Of a stretch of 64,000 bases of DNA, positions 48,978 to 60,900 are shown in pieces. Source of the stretch: Lepeophtheirus salmonis (Eukaryota > Arthropoda > Copepoda > Siphonostomatoida > Caligidae). How positions within the stretch are numbered: the first letter of the stretch is position 1; each line of letters opens with the position of its first letter. A program made the translations under genes and the position numbers. The stretch is from NCBI RefSeq assembly GCF_016086655.4, contig NC_052136.2:17112001-17176000 (forward strand), in the 5' to 3' direction. Under the pieces are notes generated by a model. That model was not told where the DNA came from and did no database searches. It saw nothing but the letters and a program-made list of their open reading frames with translations.

Positions 48978-51900
48978 GTAATTATCATATAAATATCTTA
49001 CTAATAATAAATAAATATTCACTCACAATTTTCTGTCAGTACAGTTTAAGGAAATACTGGCCTTTGAGAGCTGTTAATTTCTTTGGAAAGATCCTACAAA
49101 CTGGCTCTTTAAAATCAAGGTTTAACTATTATGGATAAACAATAATTTTTTAATTATTGATTATTTATTTTTTGGAACAATTTATAATCGACTCATATTT
49201 TTGTCATTCAAAGTTGACGTGGGATGGCAATTGACACTCTGTTTTCCTGGCGATGACAACACTGAAAGATTAATAAATTAAGGAAATTATAATTTGCTTA
49301 GGCCCATATTTTTTTAACACAAAGAAAATTATTTGTTGTTTTCTAACGCCAAACATAAGAGTAGGGAAGAGATTGCCGTTGTTATTGTAAAATCAATTAT
49401 GAGTGAAGCTGTACAATGTACATAAATAGGCGGTCACAAATCCCCTATCATAATAAAATACAATAAATTCTGACATATTAAGCCTTTACTTTTTTAAAGA
49501 AGCCGTATTTATCATTGAATTAAAATCTTTTAATATTAACCATTTCATAAAATATAAAACATGGCTCTGATTCAGAATGATTTATTATATCCAGTTGATA
49601 TATATCACCACCAAGGACCATTGAAATTATATTTAAGAGTAGTCCAAATTTTTGTCAAAAAAAAATTGATAAATGTATTAAGTTCTTTTGGTTTGAAGGA
49701 AGATTGAAGTGATTAAATAATGATAACTATGCCTTTAAACATAATCCCTTTGTGTAAATTACGAGGGTGTCTTTCAATTAAAGGTTTCAATATGAGACAA
49801 AGAGTTAGTGAGTTGTGTTTTGCTGTTTTTCTTTGCAAAGGAAAGAACAGTTTCTCTTTTGAGAAAGTATCATTACCGTTAACATCATGAATATTAGTTA
49901 TTTTATTCTCCAAAGAGTCCCTCTCTAAGCTTATCGGTTTTGCTGGATCCTTCCCCAGATCTGACGTATTATTTCAAGTCGAGTTTGAGTCCCAAGCCAC
50001 GTTGTCTATCCATATACTTATATGAGCTGTTCCAATGAAAGGAAGGAATTGCGCCCTCTAAAAGTGTATCCTTTCCGTTCCAAAAAAAAACCCCAAATCG
50101 AGGAAATACTAGACTTCCAACCAACATCCTGCTTCACAAAAAAGTTAAGAAAACGCTATTCGTAAACTTTAAGCAAGATCGTAGAAATAGTAGCAAGGGG
50201 AAAGTATCTTTTAAAATTATTGTCTAGTCAAATTTCCCCACTCACCTAATTTTGTATTAATCAAGCTGTTAATTGGCGTCAAGTTTCCAAAAGTTACTCC
50301 GTGTTTGTCCCACTTAATCCGGGGATTCTCTAAACGTTTCCGTATTACATATTCTCGAACTTGGGAATAAGATATCAGAGTCCACTTACCCGTCGGTATT
50401 GCAGATTTATTCTTTTTGATTGAAAGACCAGATTTCATCTGAAACTTTTTCGAAGCATCTCAGAAGAATTTCAATCTTTAGAATGAGTTTTTTCTCCGAT
50501 TTAACCTGTACCATACAAGTCACATTATCTGCATTTTTCTACTTGATCCTAGTTGAATACCAAATCTATTAAATTTACCTTTGATAATCTTATTGAGTTA
50601 TTCAACAGCCACAAAAAAAAAAAAATGACAAACCCTATCTCTTTCTACAATTTCTTTTCAATTTAATTGATTTACTTTCCACCCCATTTATAGATAGTGT
50701 TGAAATTCCATTAAAAAGTAAAACCCTACTCGGATTATAAAATTTGTTAGGCAAGATTTTCTTAACATTCTTCATAATAAAAACGTGACTGGTAGATTCA
50801 AATGGTTTTCAAAATCAATAACTATAATTATACCATACATTTGACGTTTATTTACCAATTCTCCTCCCACGAAGGAAACTGAAGTCCTATCCATTATCTT
50901 TTTTTTAGAATAATTATTCTCTTAATCAGAGCTTTTGAAGGACAACCGTGCTTCTCAATAGATTTTCCAACCAAACCCGTATTTCCAGGAATCTTTTCAA
51001 TTTCATCGACAAGTCCTTATGATTCATTATATTTACACTTTTATCCTTTTTTACGATATTTTTTACACTTTAGTTAATCTGACCACTTCTGATACTTATT
51101 TGGATAACTTTTAGCAAAATGTTCAGTCCTGCAACATTTTGAACATGTCTTAAGTTGACCAGAATACGTCAAGTCTAACTTGTACATCTTAATTGAAGGT
51201 AAAATCGATCCTTCGTGACGTCATTGAGGGAGGTTTTACATTTTTAAATAATTATAATTTAATATGTTTATTATATTTTGCATTATATTGAAAATATGAA
51301 TATTTTTGCAAGATATATGTTATGCTCTTAATACAAATAATAATAAAGCATAAACAGTTAAGGACCGGTCCCAATGACCGATAGGAACGGTTTTAATACG
51401 GGACTGGACCGAATAAATAAGGACCGAGACACCACTAGTCAAGAGAGTAATTTTAAAAGATATGTTCATTTCAGCAATTAGCCGATTAAGAAGTGAAAAA
51501 AGTTTTCCAATTTTTTCACATGTATTGCTTAAAACAATATAAGTACTAACAAACGATCTAAAATTACTGTTTTGGTATTAACAAAAAGACAAAAATATAT
51601 ATTAAATACAATTTACATAGAATTAAAGTACTTAATTCAGATAAATTAATATTTAAATCAGAAATATATTTGATTCCCTTTTTGAGTTAATAAAGTCCGC
51701 CAATTTAAATCATAGAGGAGTCAACTTGGGAAAAGTAATGAAAATAGCTGAAGAAAAAATACACGGTATTTTATTGTACACTAGGGAAAGTACCCAGAAT
51801 TGCCCAGAGTAATTAGGTGTCGGCTAAAAGACAAATTTTGATTTAATAGTACAACAAATAACTCCTCAAAAATCCTCAGTCTTACTCCCCGTTTTTCAGG

Positions 51901-54900
51901 AGCACACTAAACAACACATAATTTAATCAATATAATCATTCATCCACACATTTTTTAGGCCTAGTATACCATCTATATCGAGACATAAATTGGATAATTG
52001 ATTGATAGATTCGAATCGAATTATTGAGTAAATACAAGATTTGAAGGGTCTGCCTTTAATGGTTTGAAAATTATAAATGAAAAGTTGACAAGAGTCAGTT
52101 ACAATTCTTTACAGTGTATAGAAATTATTTAAAACTGGGAAGGATTGAAATAAAGGACACATATTTCATCAACATTTATCCTCATCGATAATAATAGTTT
52201 AGTAATAATAATAGTAATCATGTAATACAATAAATTGGACAAAATTGAATTAACTAATTTGGTGAAAAATTAGAGTACTTTTAAAGTGAGTTAAAGAGTA
52301 GGTTCATTAACTAAAAAATAGTAAAAATCAAGTTTGAATATCCAGTAGAAGAGATCAAAAACAGTTATGGAGATAATGACGATATTTTTACCATATATTC
52401 TCTATAACAGGGATATTCAATTAAAGTTAAAAAAGGTCCAGTTACAGAAAATTTCCTTTAGCAGAGGTCCGGTACATCATAATGGTTTAAACTTACGCTA
52501 TAATTCAGCTTACCAGCCATCAATAATAAATGTACGATGATCATGCCACATATTAATTTGTCCAAAGTTTTTCACCTGAACAATTAGAATTATATTAAAT
52601 TTTGCACAAAGGAAGATTCTTTTTTGTCAATCAGATGATTGGTTCCAAAAATACGAAGTGGTTAACTTTTGTTATTTTAGAAAAAACTTTGATATATATT
52701 CTGAACCTGTGGTTCAATTTGAACAAAAAAAGTAAGCTTAAAATAATATGAAAAAAAAAAAATATTCCAAATTTGTTGATGTTTAGCATATTTTGGAGTC
52801 AATATATTATTGTATAACCTTTGACCTTATGGATATAATTTTATCAAAGTTAATCCATCTAAGAATCAAAATTGCCCAGTACAATGAAGGTAAAGAGACA
52901 AGATAGGTGCACGGACGTAGGTACTAAAAATGAACTCCCCCATCCCTTATATTTACTCTTTTTTTTTGAAGAAGTTTATCAATTTTTTCGAAAGATTACA
53001 TACTTACCTCAATTTTTTTTTTCATTCTTTCATAAAATCCTCATTCCATGACTATGATGCAACAGGCTCTTGAAATTAATTTGATCCCATATTTAGTATG
53101 GCTAAAAATATATGCAACTCCAGACCGTTATGATTATCTAATTTAGTTTTTCGATTCAGCAGGTGCATCAAGATGTTCTGCAAAGAAAAATCGAATTATT
53201 AATAATTATTTGTCATGATGCTTACTGACAACTCTACAGACTAATAACCGAGAAACTACATGGATATTTTTTATGCTTTGACAGGGCCAGGCCAAAGTCA
53301 TCCACGTTATTGTTCAAAACTTCAATCCCCCAATCTTCTGCCATAGGATCGTATGCTTCTTTATCAACTCCATATGCAACATTAAAAATATATATTTTAG
53401 TTCTCCAGCAGAGTCGACATTAATTATGAGACCAGATTTGTCCTGTTTCATGATCTTGGCACTGTAGCTAGTACAAATATAATGGTTTCTAAGTCCAACA
53501 CTATGTATAGAATCCCACATTTCAAATGATGAAACCTCCAAAGCTTTTACCCATGGCTTTTCATGGTGCTCTTAACACCTAAGTAAGGGGTTATTCACTA
53601 ATAAACAGAATTTCTATTTTTGTTCATTCCGAACTCTATTTAAGAGTATCTCTCTATCTTCATCGCGACTATGCTCCATTTAAGCTACATTACTTCCAAC
53701 GAACCCTTAGATTTGAATTTCAGCATATGTTGTTATTTTTTACAAACAAAAAATTTGCTATGTATATTGTTTTTATCAGTTGATTCCCTCGTCTCACGTT
53801 ATACGTCATGGATATTTGATAATGTATTCTTTTTTTATAAATAAACGAAGTAATAAGTTATATTAAACTTATGCTTCGTTTCCCAAAGAAAAGGGAAAAA
53901 TTCGAAAACTCCTCAGATATGTTCTCCAAGGATTCATTTCCCCGCCCCCCCCCCTTTCTTTTTAAGTGGAGAACAAACTATGACGACTTCAAATTGTGAA
54001 GTCTTTTCCTAAGATCGATATTTCCTTTTATAAACAAGGAACATAGGTAATTATCAAAACTCAGTATTTTAAAAGAACCATTATTTTTTACAGAGTTTTT
54101 AGAAAATGAAGTCTATGAGGACACGTCTTACTAAGTAGGAACTCACTTTTTAAATCATTTTAGTGGCATACATCATTGTTATGCCATAGAAGCTTCCTAA
54201 CAACAAAAACACAATGCTCTTCATCCATACTTTGTGTTCTAAACATGCAACGCTCTTTACCATACTGGTATACATATATGCAAATAGTTTTCTTTTGTCA
54301 TCACATCCCTGGAGGAGAAGGAGTCGTTCCGTGACTCTCAACAACTGTTCAATGAATGATGGAAAAAGATTATTCACTCAAAATATGTATACACAATGTA
54401 CATTCATTAGAATCGTCACGCTTTAGGTAGAATTATTGTTTCAAGAGAAGAACAAAAGTAAATCATATATTACATATATATAGCTATAAAAAACCACAAA
54501 ACCTTAAACCTATTTTGAGGAGGAGGGGGGATGCCTCGTTTGGAATAATATGCAGATGATCATGATGAATTTGTAGGTACATATTAGTGTTGGTTTTCGG
54601 GTCTGAAAACCCTAGACGGGTCTGGTACTGGTATAATTTTTAGTAGAAAAAACTAACTTTGTCATTTAAAAAGGTTAGTTCTGGATTGATTTCTTTTAAG
54701 ATTTGGCCTAGACTGATTATATATATATGAATTATTGATTACCTGTGTTTTTTTCAAATTTTTTCAACTCACAATGACGTCATATGAAGTTAAATGTGCT
54801 ACATAAATTATATTTGTACAGCTTATAAATCCGGATAGAGGAGAAAGTTGGTTTATATATTGAAACCCAAAAATCTGTCAACCTTTTTGCAAACGATTAA

Positions 54901-57900
54901 ATTTCAGTCTACGCTCTTAGATCAGGATTTTGGAGTAAAATATTGGTTCAAATCGGTCTAGAATTAATTATTTTAAACCGAACTAGAGAAGCATTCAATC
55001 TCAGACCAAGTTTCAACACTAGTAGATATATAGTGTGTGTCTATTTTGTTTTTTGTTCTTCTTTAATAATTATCATGTTTTGTTTTTTGAGTACCTATGA
55101 TTTGGAAATTCAAGCCACAAACTCCATTGAGTATGTATAATAATAATAATATATGTATTTAAAAATAATTTCCGTCAATTTATTATTACTTTTTTGTTTT
55201 TTGTAAGGAAATATTGTATTGAATATTAATTAAGAGGCAAGAGATGGGAATTCGTAAAACAGTAATATAGTGTACATAATTGTCTCATAAATGAACGAAA
55301 TGTTAATTACAATTACAAAAACAGACAGTATATAATAATATATATAATCAATATTATTCATTCTTGATTGATAGGGAATAATGTCCTTAGTCGTCATCTC
55401 TTCAAGGCCATTTTTTAAGGCTCTTGTCATGACACACCAGTGTACTTACAAAGTGAAGCTATTCTATCTCTTGGATATAATTATGAAATGATTTTAATCG
55501 TAAATTAAGGTTTCATTGCGTATTTAAACCTGACTTTCTTAGTCACTATAAAAAGACGAAGTAGAAAATTAACTTGCTGATGACCCATTACGATATTTTT
55601 GCCAACTATTGGATTAATTTGTATTTAGTGCATAGCACTAGAGGTATTCACAACTTAACAAAATTGCTTTTGAGCTCAACAAATCAACTTTTAGCGGGAT
55701 GAGAGTAAAAATCTACAGCTAACAAAAAAAAACTTCTTTTTTTTTTACAAGTTGGGATTTATGTGCAAGTTAATATAGAACATCTCATAAGGTTTTATTT
55801 TATTATATTGTGATTCTCTCATTTAAATTAAACTCATTATTAATTAATAGGATATTTTCTGAGTTACCACTGACTATGTATATAATAGTGTCAACTAAAA
55901 ATATAATGCTTAGTATACAAAGATATAAGAAATTGATCTAGAAGTGATATACTTTTGAGTCTTTCACAATGATCGGGTAAGAATATTCTAGAAGCATTTT
56001 ATTATTTGCTGATGTTATTGTGACAATAATATCAATAATTGAGTATATAATGAATACTCTAATTATCGTCAGAAACCCCAATATTACTCTTGTAATATAT
56101 CCGAGATGGAAGGAATTTCAATCATTGCATTTATAAGTAAATACATTAAATTCATCATCTAACAAACGTCATCTCATATTTTCTTCCGACTTGACCGATC
56201 TGTTTGTACAAGTTATAACTAATTGTACAAAATCCCCAACATTTACGAAACATATTATTGCTTTGTCTTGTGTTATTATTTCCTTCATGACTCGATTCCA
56301 AGAAGCGGAGTGATTCTCATGGCATTAGTGTTCTTCTTCTTCTTTTATTTTATTTTGACAATTGGCCAAACATCCAAGGATACGGAAATGATTTGACTAC
56401 AAAGCAATATGAGGCACATAAATGTATGATTGACACGGTGTTTTTAAATATTTGGACAAAAAGGTTGACTCTCCGGGCTTTGACTACTATTTTTGTTATT
56501 TTAATATGCAAAAACAAATATCAGGCGTATCTCATGGTGTGAAATCAAGCCACTATCAATTTGTCTCACGATCCACTCTTTTTGTAATTTGTCATATCCT
56601 AGATCCGTTGTTTCCAACGTGGGCTCCTTGGAACCCTATTACTTCGTTGTGCATTGTAAAGGGCTCAACGAGAGATTATATAAATTATAGATATTAAAAA
56701 AAAATATTTGATGTAGAGGAAATAATTTTTTTGTGATTTGAGCCAAAATAAAAATTATTCATTTAACACTAATAAATGAAGAAAAAAAAATAATATTTTA
56801 TATAAATTTACTAATTAATGGCACAAAGTCTTGTAGTAGGTGGATCAAATTTTCACATAATGTTATAATGCTCTGCAGTGATAAAAAGGTTATAAATTAC
56901 TGTCCCAGGATCTAGTCATAATGGATTGAATTTATAATGAACTAAAAAATTACATTAACAAAATATTTATAGCGATTTTTCGAGGAAAATCTATTCTTCA
57001 AACAACATGGATGCTTATGTGTTTTCTAGTCAGCTGTTGATTTGTCTTCTAATATTACCCTTTTTTTAGGGTTATTAGTGTTCTGAACCTTGATTTGTTC
57101 AACTCAAATTAAATCTTGTCAAGTGGTAAACAGTTAACTACTATTAAATTCAGAATGGAAAGTTTTCTATGACGTCATACATATATATATATTGTATAAT
57201 AAACTAAAAGCGACGTCATGTTAAATCATAATGTACATATGCTTTGTTATGAAGCAAAATTGGAAAAATGATATCCAAACTTCATATAATGGCTTTAAAA
57301 ATTGTTAAAGGAAAATAAATAAATTGTTGTATAGAAGAACTTCCAGAATAATTGTGCAAAGGGAAAATGCTAGATATGCAAACAACTTGAGAGAAAGATG
57401 TTATTATCTTAACGGCATTATTTACCTAATAAAAAAAAATTCTCCGGATTTTTTGTCAGCTGTCTATTTTTCTACTACTCATACCCGTTATTAGTATTTT
57501 AAATTCTAAACATGCATTGATTCGTTAAACTTGAATTAACTCTTGTTAATAATAATTCCCTTTATACTATTGAAGAAAAGTCCAACAAATTGGTAAGAAT
57601 TGGTAAAGAAATAACTGATCTTCGACTTCTTTTTTTTTTATTTAGAGAATGAGGAAAGATTGAGAGATGCAGTAACGATCAACCAGTGAGTTGACTATTT
57701 TTTAAGCAGAAACACTTTTCGGCAGAAAAAATTCTTCGATAATAATAAAACTTGGAGTTATGATTTGAATAATGATCCTTTTCATGACTAAACCATTTAA
57801 TGAGTTCATAAATTAAGTCGTTTACAAAAAAAATAGGAATTGTGGTAATGATCGGAAGTTCATTTAATTAAAAAAATGATACTTTTTTTTTCTACATACT

Positions 57901-60900
57901 TACATAATAGAAGTATTAAGTCAAAATATATGTATATTATGTATTTTGAAAATAAATGAAAAATAATACCGAATCATGAGAACGTCTTCCCTGTTTTTAC
58001 AAGTTTTTAAATGTTATACAATATTAATTATGAACCTATTAGAAAAAAGCAATTTTCTTAAAATAAATCATAGATTATTGAAGTACCTATGATTTTTTAA
58101 CCATCATTAGAGGAGTGTTGGGTTTATGTAGCTATGTATACATACCTATAGGTAGGTGCTTATGAGCACACAAGAGTTTTGATGGTCCTTCCTTCCTTGA
58201 AGGAAGATAATTATAAAATATTGTTAATTCATTAACAAATACATATTTATTAATGATCATAATTAACTTTGAGGCAAATAATAAAAATATCGTATATACT
58301 TATGAATTTATCTTATTTATTTTAGGTACCTGACAAATTATACGAGTTGGTAGGACGAGAAACGGACGGGATTGTTACAGCAGAGCAAGTCATGGAATTC
58401 ATAGCTGGTCTTCAATCCATCGAGTATGTTATGTTTTTTTCTTATTAACTAATATAACGACGGATCCTTTTGATCTTTTGGCTGTCAGCTGGAGTTGAAC
58501 ATGACATAGGGTGTATTTATGAAAAAGTAATTATACATAATTCATTATGTTATAAGTGGGGTTAATAATTACCTGAAAGAGTGTCAATTGTTCTCGAAAT
58601 TACCTTTGAAAAGACCGTCCTTTGTTTATCTTTTATTGTACAGTTACCATGAATGTACTTTGTAACCTTTTTCTTATTTCTATCGTATTAGAAAACGATC
58701 TGAACTCACACCAGAGAACCTGGTATGGCTGGAAAACGTGTTCCGTCGCTCTGTCGGAGGTAATGGAGAAATACGCCTCGAGGATTTTAAGGGGATCGTT
58801 CTATCAAAAAATGTAAGTGTCAATTGATTTTGAAAGAGAAAAAAACCACCATGAAACGTAGATTGTATTCATTCAACTTGAAAAAAAAAACAACACAGTA
58901 ATAAGTTGACAATTTGATGTGGAAAACAAAAAAAAAGATTTTTATAATTTGAAAAACATTTATTAAGACAGAGATGTCAGATAGACTTATTGGCCTTGAG
59001 GAGGATGTCTGTTGTTATTCCTTATTTTCTTCAGACACCTCTCAAAATATTTGTGAATGATTTACTTTTTATTTATTAGATCGATTTGTATATGAATGTA
59101 TATTTTTTACAGCAATTTTTTGTGGAACGAGTGTTCAATATCTTTGACAAGGATGACAATGGAAGCATCTCTCTACAAGAGTTTATTGATGCCATGCATC
59201 AATTTGCTGGACAGTCACCAGACGATAAAATTAAATTCCTTTTCAAAGTCTACGATATCGACGGTAAGAGTACAGCCCCATAACTCGGCTTATATCGAAG
59301 GAGGGTCACTCAAATTCAAGGATAGGGGTACAATGTTAAAGTAATAGATTCTTATGAGTAAAAACTAGAATTTGTTCAGAATTATTGTAATAATTTAACA
59401 GTTCGGTGGTTTTATTCGTAATATATATTATAAATTATGATGCAATTTTGTACAAGATGTAATTTGTAAAAGCTGACTGCTCAAGTTACAGTTCCACCGT
59501 TTTGTTGACCATACTGTAAGAGTCTGATCCAATATTATAACAAAGGCAATCTATCCTTTTAGGATTGAATGCAGGGAGTTTAGCAAGGGACACGTGGCTC
59601 TTTCTTTTTCCTCAGCAAATCAAGGAGAAATAGAAAATTCTTAATACGTTATTCACTTCAATTCAAGCATAAATTTACATTCATAATATTTTTGATTATA
59701 TGGGTAGACAGGTAATGTTATGTTGTGTTGTGGAAGTCTATACATAGTATATTTCTACGTGAGTAACGTGTTGTATTATTCTATAGTAAATGTGTGAGGT
59801 CTCTGAATGGTTTTTAGTTTATTTTTTTACTTACGTTTGGTTGATCGTACTCTATGAACTTCCTTTTTGAAGAAAGAGACATTTTTTATGCATTAGTAAG
59901 TCAAGGTGGTTATATACTATATAGCCTTTAGTCTCTTGATTTACTCTGTTTTATCTAGATTCGAGTATTCAAAACGGTTCAACCTTTTATATAATACATT
60001 TTATTATTAATTTTTTGGTCATAAGGGGTTAGCAATGAAGATAAGAGATTTAATTCAACAAAAAAAAATATATATACCCCCAACAAATTCATTGGATCAA
60101 TTAAGATTTTAAAAATTTAATCGAATTACTTATATTCCGCTCATATCCACTGCCCTTCTTCATGACCTACAATTAAAATATGACTTTGGGATATAAATAT
60201 GTATCTATGTAGGCTTTAACCATGATGTATATATAGATATATAGTCGTAGTTTTTGTTTTTCAATCAAATGAAAGAGTACACGGAAGAATTGTGAAAAGA
60301 AATCAATCCGAGATATCTTACTCGATATAACGGATTTGATGGATGATACCATCTACTCTCATTAATTTGTATACCTTTAATAATGATAGCTATAAATATA
60401 TTCGTTATATATTGTATTTCATAGTTCAATGCACTTTATTAGAATAAATACTACATAGGGAGCATTAGACTGCAATTTTTAAATATGTAGTATACTTACA
60501 TTTTTTAGAGAGTTTTCTATGTAATTGTTGGTTTCCAAATTACATTTCCTTTTAATTTGTAATTATTTATCTACATAGGATCACTCTAATTATATATCTT
60601 TGTATTGTATTCAAGTGTGTAGGTATGATAAGGAAATAAGTCTAAAAATTACTTAATCACTCTGGACTGTGAATGAGAGAGGGAAAGGAAAAAAGAGTTT
60701 TGGTCTGAATGGGGAGTAATAAGTCACCCTCTCCCCATTACAGAGCAGCAGCCTGAAGGTCGACCCTAGGGAAAACAAAGATATTTATACTTTATTTTAA
60801 AAAATCTCATTATCACTTCGTGATTTCATTAACTTTCAAATGAGCTATGCTTTAAAGAAAATGATTTAGAGGCACTTCTAAATGATTATAAATAAGTAAC

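Larger units (their letters stand above)
48978..58325 (+). other. Candidate intron 1 of the NOX5-like gene, with transposon and pseudogene debris
   Basis: 9.3 kb between two phase-0 exons. It contains a zinc-knuckle fragment, a DHRS1-like pseudogene, hAT-type ends, a MITE and two copies of the dispersed repeat, listed separately. Outside those pieces I see only AT-rich sequence with short spurious ORFs. Confidence 0.6.

Noticed and set aside
51355..51440. ggaccg-rich stretch that could be a transposon end
   Set aside because: Repeated accgg/ggacc motifs suggest a hAT-type terminus, but no partner end or target duplication was found.
54943..55140. 65-codon + frame
   Set aside because: It runs across the right end of the hAT-like MITE, so its continuity is accidental.
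56452..56697. 81-codon + frame with a Trp/Pro-rich middle
   Set aside because: The text near 56605 looks partly like a hAT end (gtttccaacgtgggc), but neither a gene nor a complete element could be supported.
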